Shown here one piece after another: positions 12,232 to 22,809 of a stretch of 53,741 nucleotides of DNA. The stretch spans positions 1-53,741 of the forward strand of contig SGPM01000182.1 of assembly GCA_004802725.1 (NCBI GenBank), given 5' to 3'. A program made the translations under genes and the position numbers. Below the pieces are notes generated by a model. The model saw only the letters and a program-made list of their open reading frames with translations. It had not been told where the DNA came from and ran no database searches. Numbering within the stretch: position 1 is the first letter of the stretch; each line of letters opens with the position of its first letter. The stretch comes from Antrodiella citrinella (taxonomy: Eukaryota; Basidiomycota; Agaricomycetes; Polyporales; Steccherinaceae).

Positions 12232-14949
12232 ATGGCATACGTACTGTCCAACAACCATTCCTCCCCCTCTCCACGTGAGCACCAGGACTCAGAAGATGCC
12301 CTGCCCTCTGCTCAGTTCGCCGCTCTTAACTTCTCCAGTACTGGGCCCGCACCCTCCCATCTCAACCACCAACCCCTCCCGCACTCGCACGAACACGACA
12401 TGACCGTCAGGGACAAGAACCAGCCGTCCTTGGACATCGTCGTCGCCGCAGACGTCCTCTCCCTCAAGGGAACGGGTCAGGACGTCAACGCCGCACTCCT
12501 TAGCGGAAACGTCGTTCTCTTCTTGAACGAGCCGACCTCGCTAAAACACATCACCCTCCAATTCAGAGGCAAGGCCAAGATCCCTGCCTCTCCAACCGAG
12601 TCGTGCGTCCTGATCCCTTTGTTCTCTCGTTTCTCTATCTGACACCCTGTTGCACAGGATACCCATGCAGTCGACGCAGGTCACCTACATTGTCTGCAAC
12701 CATGAGTGGTCGTTCCTCGAAGGTGCCAAAGGCCACTCCCACACGCTCAAAGCTGGACGCCACCTCTTCCCCTTCCAGCTGCACATCGGCGGCACTCTCC
12801 CCTCCTCTTTGGACACTACTGCTCTCGGCGGTGCCTCCATCAGCTACAAGCTGCGTGCCACAGCAGCCCGTGCCGGCTTCTCGTTCTCTCACCGAGACAT
12901 CCACGCGGAGAAGCCCATCTACCTCATGCGTTCGCTCGCTGCGGAGGCACTGGAGTATCAGCAGACCCTCGAGATCGAGAATACCTGGCCAGAGAAACTC
13001 ATGTACTCTATCATGATCCCGCACAAGGCGTGGGCTGCAGGCGACCGTGTCACTGCCGTGGTCAAGTTTTCTCCGCTCATCAAGGGTGCGCGCGTGCTCA
13101 ATGTCACCACCTCTATCAACGAAAGCTTGAAGATCCACGGTCGCACTGGTGTCCAGGAGGTCACACGAGCTATCGCCACCACTCGCCATGATATCGTCGA
13201 AGGCCAGGCCATTCCCTGCGAAGAGCAACATCACCGATATCGCGTCCCGCTACTAAGCGGTTCAAGTCCAGGTCACAGGTCCGGAGTATCCTCCCCGACA
13301 TCAGCTGGCAGCTATTTCCCCCAACAAACCTCATCACCGAACTCGACCGAGCTCACGCCCTTGTCAGCGACATCTAGTAATGACGCGTTGAGTGCAAGCG
13401 TGCCAAACTCGGCACCGACCACGGGATCTGGTAACGCGAGGTCTTCTACCAGCGCGACAGCTGGTGTTCGGTATGTGGACGGCGTGGAGATTCCTTACGA
13501 ACCTGGGGAAGAACCTTCTCAGGACGTGATGGCCACTCTCAATATCGGGATTCCTGCTCAAGCAACGCCCAGTCACAATCTAGAGGTATGAGATGCTTTA
13601 GACTTCCGTTCAATTCATTTATTGACGCGCATTTGCAGCCCATCGTCGTGTCCCACAGGATCCGATGGTCTATTATGATTGCCAATCGCGACGGTCACAC
13701 GTCTGAGCTGCGCTGTTCATTACCACTGCAAGTCCTCGACCACAGGCTGCTTGATGAAGCACGTGCATCCACACTCGCGACGCGGCGATTGATCCTTGGT
13801 GCTGCGGACGTAGAGGGTGGTCAAGCTGTGGGCACTCACGGTCCTGGCAACGACTTCGATGCTGAGGATGACATGGAATTACCAAGCTATCCCGCTCATG
13901 TCCGTGATCGTGTCGCAAACGTGTTCCTGCCAGAGACAGGCGTGCTTCGCGTGACCAACCCCTGGATCGCTCAAGGGATCAGTCCGGTCATTTCTTACTC
14001 GGAGGTTTCTTCTGGAATCCAGTCTCCCTTGGAGACTTACCCAGTGGGCCAAGCTCCGCCGCAGAGTCAACTTCCAGCCAACCCTACTCAAGCCGGGAAC
14101 GTTCTCGACTGGGTCAACTCGGAGCTGCTCCTCAGTCTGTCGGAACATCCAGAGATCCCTCAGGCGCCTGAGCCCCGCAGGTCGCGAATGTCACACCGGA
14201 CGCCACCTAGTGAGGCCGATATTGCGAGTGCTACGAGCAGCCTGTTTGGAAGTCGACGGGGAAGCAGGACCAATAGTCCTGACAGGAACTCGAATGGAAC
14301 TAGCACGCATGGCCCTGCAGGGAGCCACCCAGCTGCAAATTCGAGCACGGAGACCTTCGTGCACAGCAGTTCCACTGCGAGTCGGCACTCGCACGGACTC
14401 TTCCACATTTCAATGAAACCCTTCACATCTCTGACTTCTGGCTTTGGATTGGGCTCGCGTAACAATAGCCACGGGAACCTCCAGAGCCACTGCCCACACG
14501 GCCATTCACATCTCGCCCACTCTAACAACGTCAGCTCGTCTCCCTCCGGTCAGTCTGGTGCACGCTCCCAGTCCAGTTCCGGCACATCTTCTCCTGGTTC
14601 CGTCGCGACGGTGCCTATTTCCTCGCAGCCACAAGTCGCCCCCATGAGCCACAGCGCACGGACGACCACGATGGAACCCGTGTCCGGCCCCATGCTCCTG
14701 CATCGTGCATTCACGCAAACGCCAGATTATGAAATGGCGAGTCGCGGGTTCTTGGGCGGAGGCGTGCCTCCGTTGGACGCTATGCGCGGGCTTCCGAGTT
14801 ACGCGGACGCCGCTGCGGAGGGCAGGAGCGAGGCGGCGGAGTCGAGAAGGTCGTCTTCGGACTCGCCTCGAGGACCTGAACGCGAGCGGGGGCATGACCG
14901 GGAACATTACCATCCGAGATCTCAGACTTCTCCTCCTCTGTCGACTTGA
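12232..14949 (+). CDS. Alpha-arrestin (ART/Rod1-Rog3/CreD-like trafficking adaptor)
   Basis: Model: join(12232..12602, 12658..13585, 13639..14949), 869 aa, introns of 55 and 53 nt, phases closed. The arrestin N domain starts near residue 65 (SLDIVVAADVLSLKG, then KHITLQFRGKAKI and AGRHLFPFQLHIGGTLPSSLD). The C domain follows, with PHKAWAAGDRVTAVVKFSPLIKG and, after exon 3 begins, PIVVSHRIRWSIMI. Fungal alpha-arrestins recruit Rsp5/Nedd4-type ubiquitin ligases to plasma-membrane transporters and so drive their endocytosis. Two LPSY motifs (ELPSYPAH in the C domain and GLPSYADAA near the C-terminus) resemble the PY/LPxY motifs that bind ligase WW domains. The last 300 residues are Ser/Thr-rich with SRRGSR and SRRSSS kinase-type sites, so control by phosphorylation is likely. 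Which transporter it serves cannot be read from sequence. Confidence 0.88.
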
Positions 14950-17023
14950 TTGGGTTGTTCGGGTCCGTCTGTTGCGCTTCGTCCTGTCCTCATTCCGTCT
15001 TCTGGCATTTCATCTCCCCCACGCTGATCCCGTGTTCGGTTGTTTCGGTGTTTCTGTTGCATGGTTTCTATTGCATGTGTCCCCATCTCCGTCCCCCTCT
15101 CTCATAGACTTTCTTTTTCTATCTCTTCATCCTAGCAAGTGTCGTCTTTCCTCTCTCTTATTCTCATAGGTTTCCATTTCTCCTGCATCTGCATAATTAA
15201 CATGTATTGCATACATATGTCTGTCCGTCCTACGATCGCCACACTACCACGACGCTCCATAGAATCTCAACATCCCACCTCTCCCTTCCGTCCCCTGAAA
15301 ACCAAGTGTAATTGTATCGAACTAGGTCTAGACCTTCGTAGCAACCCCATCCTCTCTATCATCATGTAATCGGTGTAATAGTAGTCCCTTCTGTCGTCAT
15401 CGTCTTTGATCTAGATTCTAGACCGCATCGATGTGGTTTTTTCTTGCGTATCGCATGAAGATTGAATATTGAGTGGAACCTCGCTGAGCCCTTGTTTCAT
15501 GATCAACTTTCGTCCTGGGTCTATTGTTGAAACGTCGAATCGAACAAGATAACTCGTCAGATCATGCAGAAGGAATGGAACTCTGTTTTCCTTGCTTGTC
15601 AGATCTAGAGCACGGCTTACCGCAGCATCCGCGAAGCCCTTCCTTCGATCACACAGGCAGAGAAACCCCCTCAGATGCCACTTCCAAATCTCGAGGGTTA
15701 GATGTCGGGACGGACCCGGGCTCAGCGGCCATTTCGTCGGGAAAAAGGGAAGTGGCATACCCGTAGACGACCTCAAGCGCCGGTTCACTTGCCCGCCAGG
15801 CCGTCGAAGAAGCTCAAAAATCCTCCTCAGGGCTCACCAGAGGCCAAAAAACGGTCCTCGACGCGCTCTGCGCGTCCATTGAGGTCGTTCGCCTTCATTT
15901 CACTTTTTTCCAAGGGAAATATGTAGACACCCATCTTGGAGGCATATTTTTGTCGGGACGGCGAGACAGGCCTTCGGCCGGTCGACCTCCCGTTTGTCGG
16001 GACCTGACACAGGCCTTCCGGGATTTTTGGCCCATTTTTGTCGGGATCGGGAAGAGGCATTATGGCGGAGTTTTCCAGGGTCCTACAGGCAGACGCCTTA
16101 CTTATCTAATCCGATTCCTCCCGTATGTGATCGACAGACCAGGGCCTCCGATCCATACAGCTAGACGCCCAAATGCCGACTATTCCCGCGCGCCCTCCGT
16201 TCGTTCTGTTAAACTTAATATTATGTATATCGTCTTTACATTGTCCCAACACGCTTGAAATGATTTCAATATTCAATACTCAGTACTTCGAAATACTTCC
16301 AAGTCCGCTGCACGAGCAAGGTCTTGCCGTGGAACACGGCGCTTTCGCCGAGTTTCAGATGGTCTGGGCTTTGCGGGAAGTCGGGACTTGGACCAACAAC
16401 ACAAAACGCAGAGTAAGATGGAGACAGCAACGTCATCATCGCCCTCCGATCTTGATGCCCATGTTCCAGATCACAAGGAACGCAAGAACGGAAAAGCATT
16501 GGTCTGAACGTATGTAGATACCGAGTCTGATCAACAAAGAGGGTACTTCGAACAAGAACGTTCAAGATAACAGACAATAAGCTCTGGCATGACGCCCGAA
16601 GGAAGGAGAACGCAAAACACATATACGGACGTATCCAGATCTACGATGACGACAACAGGAAAGGGAGGCGGTGGTTCTAGTCTCAAACTCGCAAACTCTA
16701 TATGCATCTAAGAGGTCTAGGTGGTATCGTTTCTATGATAGCTGGCATCTATGGCGCTAGCAGCTTGGGATCTTGCTTGGAATCTTGGAGCCTCGGAAGA
16801 AGAAAAAGCTGGGAAGGAGCCAATAAAGGGCGAGGGTGTGGAAGCAGCATCAGCGTCAGTAAGAGAAAAGGAGGGGATAAAAGTATGAATGGTATTGTTG
16901 AGATATATATGAACTGGATGAGTGGTGGTAAGATAGTAAGTAGCCGAATAACGAATCTTAGGTCATCTGAGTACAACTCACATGCACCGTCAGGGATGGC
17001 AGTATTACGGCTCAGGACACATC
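14950..17023. other. Gene-poor region (2.1 kb) between convergent genes
   Basis: The left part is T/C-rich and is probably the 3' untranslated region of the arrestin gene. The right part is downstream of cytochrome c peroxidase. No frame matches a family. It holds the repeat cluster at 15947-16061. Confidence 0.5.
15947..16061. repeat. Three imperfect tandem units starting TTTTGTCGGGA
   Basis: TTTGTCGGGA-type starts occur near 15947, 15993 and 16036, about 44 bp apart. Units 1 and 2 continue with GACAGGCCTTC and GACACAGGCCTTCC; unit 3 has GAAGAGGCATT. The core TTTTGTCGGGA also occurs reversed in copy 1 of the 10.1-kb repeat (CCCGACAAAAAT at 10171-10182), suggesting one dispersed repeat family. 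Confidence 0.55.
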
Positions 17024-18600
17024 CTACTTCTCGTCGACATTGGGCAAAATCCAGGGCTCGGAAGAGACGAACTGGGCGGTGGGCACACCAAGCTCGAAGA
17101 GGCGCGAGACGACGGCGGCGAAGCTAGAGGACATCCGGTCGGTCAGCTTTCGTGTGCAGTAGTACCATGGCAGCGGAAGGTTTAAAAACTTACTCCTTGA
17201 AAAAGAGGTCCTGGTCCTCTGCGTACGCCTTGGCATACTTCTTGAAGCTTTTGTCCTGGGTGAGAACGTAGTCGGTCCTGTCAATGTATACGATATGAGC
17301 AAGGTACGTTCGGAGAAAACTATGCACAGGGAAGAACATACGGAAGCATCATGAGAGACTTGGTCTTCTTATCTTCGAGCTGCTTGGGGCCATTCCACTT
17401 CTTCCATACCCACTTCTCATCGAAGAGAAGCTTGTAATAGTCGTTGGTCACAGTGGTGGGGGAAAAGGTCCAGGGTCCATCGAAACCTGAGCGGTCATGG
17501 TGACAGCGGCCAAGAGCGTGAGCGCCAGAGAGCGCGACAATTTCCTGGTCGTTGAAGCTGGTACAGATAGGTGAGTATTCGCATGGTAAACAAAGCGAAC
17601 CCGATGTGAACCGACGTACCCCATACGGTAGAAGATCTGCACATGGTGTCGTAAGTGTTGTGAACTCTAAAGTAACGGAACTGGGCGTACGTTGCGAAGG
17701 TGGTCAGAGCCTTGGGTGGCATCAGGAAGACGACCGTCAGGGGTAGCTTGAACGGCGAATCCGTCAATTCTGCCTGGCCTCCAAGGAATCTTGGGACCGC
17801 CCATTTCCTGGACAGCAGTGACACCGCCGAGGGTCCAGAGGTCTCCGTAGGAGATCCAAGGGAACTCTTTCTTGATCTCCTCCATTAATCCGCGGGCGAC
17901 ATGCAGACCGGCGTTAGCACCGTGCTTCGACTCGGGGTCAAAACGCATAGTGGCATAGTTGCTGTGGAAAGTGACAGGGACATGTGAGCTGAACGTGTGT
18001 TATTGCAAGGAACGCATTGAATCAAATATACCTGCCACCGGTGCCAGTCTCCTTGTCGTAGGTACCGGACGAGTGCCAAGCGAGACGAAGCAGGACTGGC
18101 CCGTAGGATCCGTCTGTGCAAAATATTCATCATTAGCAGTGAGTGTATAGCATCGCGTGTGAGTGACGTGGAATGCAAACCGTCATATTCTCCAGCAGAA
18201 TCGATCACTTCAGCAATCCTGTTATAGACCTATGATCGACCAGGTCGTTTAGCAAATGAATGGGATTGGTCCCGCGACGGGGTCAGGTGGGATGTCTCAC
18301 CTTCTGGTAGTCCGCTTTGGTAGGAACAAAGTTCGCAGCCGCCTTTGCAGCCTGAGCACCTGAACGCACAGCCGAGCTGGCTTCCTTCGCGGTGTCTGAA
18401 GATGAGGTGTAGATGTAGAATGCGACACCACCGATCGCTGCAGCACCGAGACCGCCGTAGAGGAGGGTGTTGCTGGATTTTTTGGGCGTGGGAGTTTCTG
18501 TGGTAAACCTCCGCAGAGACTGCCTAGCTGCGGGCCGTACGGCACGGGCAGCAGCAGGCGCGGTCCTGCGCAGAGAGGTTCTCAAAGCAGCGAAGGACAT
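17024..18600 (-). CDS. CCP1: Cytochrome c peroxidase, mitochondrial
   Basis: Haem peroxidase of the intermembrane space that reduces H2O2 with electrons from cytochrome c. Model: complement(join(17024..17123, 17194..17277, 17342..17557, 17620..17636, 17691..17961, 18032..18113, 18181..18229, 18301..18600)), 372 aa (the yeast protein is 361). The first exon encodes an Arg/Ala-rich presequence ([20 protein letters not shown]) and a hydrophobic segment ([19 protein letters not shown]), the bipartite signal expected for this protein. Distal site RLAWHSS gives Arg126, Trp129 and His130. Proximal haem ligand is His253 in [10 protein letters not shown], and Trp269 in FDGPW sits 16 residues later, matching the radical-bearing Trp191 of yeast CCP. 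Exon 5 is only 17 nt (IFYRMG region). The divergent promoter has CCAAT boxes, consistent with HAP-type respiratory control. Confidence 0.96.
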
Positions 18601-18903
18601 GGTGTTGGCGTTGACGACAAGTGCGACGACGACGAGGGTGCGTTTAAATGACTTGAGTGATTGCGACGCCCCGTTCCCCTTCTGTCCTCCCAGATAAGTG
18701 CTGCGTCTAAGCGGTCCAACCCGAGCGTCTGCTTTATCAAGACGATCACGTGATGTTATTTTTCAGCTATGAGCGCTCTGATTGGCTGCGATCAACGCTG
18801 ACCTCGGAGAGTTCTACCGACTTGCCAATTTTCGACTGTTTTCCACTCAGCCTCACATCATTAGTGAGCCATATACCGTGACTTGTGTCTGTCTTGAAAA
18901 GTC
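18601..18903. promoter_or_regulatory. Divergent promoter CCP1 / LYAR-like, with CACGTG and CCAAT boxes
   Basis: These 303 bp separate opposite start codons. They contain a perfect CACGTG E-box (18747-18752, inside GATCACGTGAT), ATTGG (reverse CCAAT) at 18781-18785 and CCAAT at 18825-18829. CCAAT is the HAP/NF-Y site used at respiratory genes, and CACGTG binds bHLH factors. Factor assignment is inferred. Confidence 0.6.
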
Positions 18904-20080
18904 ATGGTCTCGTTCCAGTACGTTCTCGATTTCACTATTACAGCGCTCTAGGTACTAATGGACTTTCTATTGCAGATGCGACGGTGCGGCTCGGACAAAT
19001 GCAATTGCGTTGACCTACTTTGCTGAAATTATTTTTCAGCGTGTTCGGACGTGGTGAAGAAACCAAAGCTTGATCAGCACAGGGCACAGTGCTATTCTTC
19101 CTTCACCTGCATTGATTGCAGCGTAACGTTCAAGAACCCTGCAGAGTACAAAGGACATACGCAGTGCATATCGGAGGCGGAAAAGTATCAAAAAGGCTTG
19201 TACAAGGGACCGAAGAGCGTATGTCTATTAGTTTTCATATCTTTGTGCACGGTACTAATATCCCCCACACAGAACCCTACCGCCGCCACCAACACACGCA
19301 CCGAGAAACCTCAGGCCTCGAACCCTGCCATGGGAAAATATCAGCCCCCCACGGCCCGCCCCACCAACATTGTCCCCAAGCCAGCCGCTGCGACTTGGAC
19401 TAGACCACCTACTCGCTGGGAAGCTTCAGGTGCTAACGTCACTCCTTTGGGCACGCCAAAACGCACGCCTCCACCAGCCATTATCAAAGCAGAGACACCA
19501 TTACCTGCTGCACCACCTGCTAAGGTTGACGCACCCGCCAAGGAGAAAAAGGACAAGAAGAAGGACAGGAGGGTCAAGGTTCCGAACCATGTGAGTGCTA
19601 CCTTACGCCACAGTGCTATCCGGAACGTATACTGATATCTATACTCTCTAGGGAGAGCCTTCGAACAAGTCCAAGGATGAAGATGCATCTGCACCCGCCT
19701 CTACATCCACCCCTGCTACAGCTATAGACTCTGCCGTCGTTTCGGAGAAGAAGGAGAAGAAAAAGAGTAAGAAGGGTAAGGAAGTAGCGGAAGAGGCCTC
19801 AGAGGTAGCTGCTGTGGTGAAGGAGAAGAAAAGCAAGAAGGAGAAGAAGACGAAAACTTCTGAAGGGGAGGCGGAGGAGTCGATGTCTCTGTCAGAGCCA
19901 GCGGAGGACAAGAAGAAGAAGCGGAAACGCGAGGAGGAGCCGGTTGAAGATGACGGACCCACCGAGGAGAGTAAGCTGAAGAAGAAGAGCAGGAGGTCCA
20001 AGGACGGTGACGCGGTCGACCAGAGGGTGAAGGAGAAAAAGCACAAAAAGTCCAAGTCCAAGGACACCGCATCCTCATGA
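18904..20080 (+). CDS. LYAR-type C2HC zinc-finger nucleolar protein
   Basis: Model: join(18904..18917, 18976..18983, 19040..19218, 19273..19590, 19652..20080), 315 aa, phases closed. The joined N-terminus reads MVSFQCDACSDVVKKPKLDQH, then CIDCSVTFKNPAEYKGHTQC and ISEAEKY, the LYAR zinc-finger arrangement seen in the human protein (MVFFTCNACGESVKK, CLSCIDCGKDF). LYAR-family proteins are nucleolar and linked to pre-rRNA processing and growth. Exon 2 is only 8 nt and supplies the first zinc-binding Cys. The C-terminal half is almost all Lys/Glu (KKEKKKSKK, KKKRKREEE, KKHKKSKSK), as expected for a nucleolar tail. The middle is Pro/Ala-rich linker. Confidence 0.85.
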
Positions 20081-20356
20081 TGATACCCCCCTCATTTATG
20101 CTCTTTTTCCTGTAGATCTAGATTTATTTGGTGCTGATGTAGTTCGCAATGTTGTCTTGTTGCTGTCACAATGATTGTTGAAGGACCAATCTGAAGTTAT
20201 TCCGGGTTGACTCTGAATCTACGAGTACATACATGTGAGTATCATACATAAGGTGGTATGGGGGTGAGAAATGCGCAAACGATGGCAGGAAGGGGAAGAT
20301 CCTGAAAACGTCGGCTCTTATCAGAGCATGCAAAACGAGACGTCAAAAGCTACAAA

Positions 20357-21803
20357 TTAGAAGGATGTAGTAGCATCGACCTCGATAGTGGGGACGATTG
20401 ACGCGATGAACTTGAGGAACACCACGAGATAGTAGTCTACCCTCATCCCATCGCCCTCATCCGCCGGTTCTCCAGGAGGTGCCGTCTTGTCCTCCTTGCC
20501 ATTACCACTCGCTTTCCGGAACAACCACTTCTTCTGCTTGTCCTTCCCTGACGGCGAGCTCTTCTGCTCCTGCTCGACCACGTTCTGGTTCATACGCTCG
20601 ATGACCTTCTTCATGACACTTGCGTGCTTGCACGGATGTACAGACGCGGCCTGAAGGGTAGCAGAATGAGGGAATGGCTCAATTGTCACCGTCTTGAAAG
20701 CATGATCAGCGGACACGTCCTGGAAGATCTGAGCTGGTGTCAATGGCGTGCGGTTCTTCTGCAGATGAGATGTCCACTTAAGTATTCTTCCCAAGTATCA
20801 ACTGAACAATCGAGCATACCTCATCGTAGCCCACGAGCCAGATTCGAGGCGTCTGGTAGTACTTGTCGTATGTGATCATCACATCATAAGTCCGCACTTG
20901 CAGAAGATTCCCCGATGCGACCTTTATCTGACTGTAGACCGATCAGATGTCAAGTTTCAACAAGAAGCGTTGTTACATACCTTGCATCAATGACGCCAGA
21001 TTCTGGTGCGGCCTTCGGTGCAGCAGCAGTAGCCTCATCATCACCGGCCTCCAAATCCTCTTCCTCCATGTCCGGAATGTCATCTATGTCCGGGATGTCG
21101 TCCGAGCCAGAGATCGCCAGACCACCCATAGCCTGCGAGACACCATGATGGTCTTCACCATCATCGGCATCCGGGATATCATCTATCACTCCGACAGCCT
21201 CGCTGTCCTTATGTGAGGGACGACCAGCGTGTGTCTCCACCCATTCGTCGGCTTCGTTGCCTGTAGAGGACAAATCGCCGAATGAGAGCAGACGTTCGCG
21301 ATCTTCGTCTTCGTCGGTGTAGGCGAGGGACGTTGCACGTCGGAGACAGGCCACGCCGCGCGTTATGAGATACTGCTTATCGGCTGGAAGATAGTCTCGG
21401 AGTCTCGATTGGTCTCCCTTCTCCCTGCGTGTGAAGGGATAAGAACCAGCTCCAGTTTGGAGGAGAACGGGTACTCACCAAGACCACATCGCAAACTTGT
21501 ACGCTAGGAAGTCTCCAGCAGCGACGAACTCCTCTGCAGCGAATCTGATCAGCCCTGTGGCAGCGATTCACAAGTGGCACCAAACTCACCAGGTGTAATC
21601 CTGCCATGCTCCTTGAATTTACTCTCTTTCAGAACCTATACATCGTAACTCTGTCTCAGTAATTCGCTGGAGTGATCCGTGTCCAGAACGACATACGGGA
21701 CTGAGGTAGTCTCGGACTGCCCAATATTGTTGCTAAGGTCATCATGTTAGCGCGAGTGTTGCCAGCACGTCAAGGAAAGACTACGAACCTGTATCGCATG
21801 CAT
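20357..21803 (-). CDS. ATG3: Atg3, E2-like enzyme for Atg8 lipidation
   Basis: Atg3 transfers Atg8 from Atg7 to phosphatidylethanolamine during autophagosome formation. Model: complement(join(20357..20758, 20820..20931, 20981..21424, 21479..21533, 21590..21635, 21697..21732, 21789..21803)), 369 aa, six introns of 49-61 nt, all phases closed. The start exon is 15 nt (MHAIQ) and is followed by [12 protein letters not shown], the membrane-sensing N-terminal helix. [10 protein letters not shown] and [18 protein letters not shown] are conserved. The catalytic cysteine is Cys279 in [18 protein letters not shown] flexible region (residues about 90-215) carries three DDIP repeats, the acidic segment likely to bind Atg7 and Atg8. 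Between the HPC helix and [19 protein letters not shown] there is a Lys/Glu-rich insertion of about 45 residues that I do not recall in the yeast protein. Confidence 0.95.
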
Positions 21804-22083
21804 ATCAAACTGTAGGGTATGTAACAAGCTGTACAGCGAGTGAAAGTAAAGAAGTCAAGGTGGAAAGAGGCTGTAGACGAGACAAACTCGCCACAGGACG
21901 ATCGATCCTGCCATAAGTAGCAGCAGAACACGTGTTTCCCATTTTTAGTCAGAGGAGATTGAGCGCTTGTCTGTTCTGTACGCTTCTCTCCTTCAGTGGC
22001 AGGCTGCAGTCCAAGGATTGCCATAAAGGGCTCGTGGAGGGCCGACATCCTCTTGTTGAGAGATAATCCCCGTTCTTATAGCG
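21804..22083. promoter_or_regulatory. Divergent promoter ATG3 / Yippee-like
   Basis: A 280-bp spacer between opposite start codons. No clear consensus element was seen. Confidence 0.45.
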
Positions 22084-22691
22084 ATGTCTACGAGCCTGCC
22101 CAATGCCGACACGAAATCTCAGGTGATAACGACATTCGACGGTCACCCTCTATTCACATGCTCAACATGCGCGGCAGTCATAGTCGGTGTTACGCCTTGA
22201 ATGAAGTACAAATCCTATAATGAGACGTTCTCTTCATACAGGCACTGCAAGATGAGCTCATCAGCAAGTCCTTTTCTGGACGAGATGGACGTGGTTAGTG
22301 AGTGTTCTCGTTCGAAATTATGTGAGGACAAGATTGCCGACCATTATTCTGGCGTCCTACGCAGTCTCATGCATTCGGCAGTCAATTTGAAGATGGGGAA
22401 GAAGGAAGACAGACCACTACTGTGAGTCGCCCTGCTCTCTGGTCTGCTGGCTCTTGACGAACAAAGTGAACACAGAACGGGCGTCCACACTGTGTCTGAT
22501 GTGTATTGCCTTGGTTGTAACGAACGAATGGGCTGGTATTATCTCAAAGCATCAGACCACTCGCAGAAGTACAAAGAAGGTCCGTTCTGCGCTCCAGCCG
22601 CTGAGGTATCGTGTCTCACATTCCTTCAGGAAAGTACCTGCTGGAACGAGAGAAGCTTGTCAAGGAGAACAACTGGTCTTTGGACGAGTAG
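22084..22691 (+). CDS. Yippee-like zinc-binding protein
   Basis: Model: join(22084..22182, 22242..22297, 22365..22421, 22476..22579, 22630..22691), 125 aa. The two zinc knuckles are CSTC (Cys26, Cys29) and CLGC (Cys82, Cys85). The spacing C-x2-C-x52-C-x2-C is exactly that of the Yippee/YPEL family, which strongly supports the exon junctions. Other family signatures: QDELISKSFSGRDGRGYL, EDRPLLTGVHTVSDVYC, GWYYLKASDHSQKYKEGKYLLE. Yippee proteins are small beta-fold proteins related to the Mis18/cereblon fold; animal members are linked to cell growth and the mitotic apparatus, and the fungal role is poorly known. For exon 2 the donor at 22298 (GTGAGT) restores GRGYLMHSAVN, whereas the nearer GTTAGT gives the wrong phase. 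Confidence 0.92.
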
Positions 22692-22809
22692 GCCTCGCCG
22701 CTCCTAGATATTATGACTATAGTCAAATCGTGTAATATGTCAAGAACACTAAGCAAACACAGATGAGCAAGCTGATAAGCTGACAGCGCTCGGCGACCAC
22801 TCACCATGC

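Noticed and set aside
22294..22364. GTTAGT donor for Yippee exon 2
   Set aside because: It breaks phase; the GTGAGT four bases later restores GRGYLMHSAVN.
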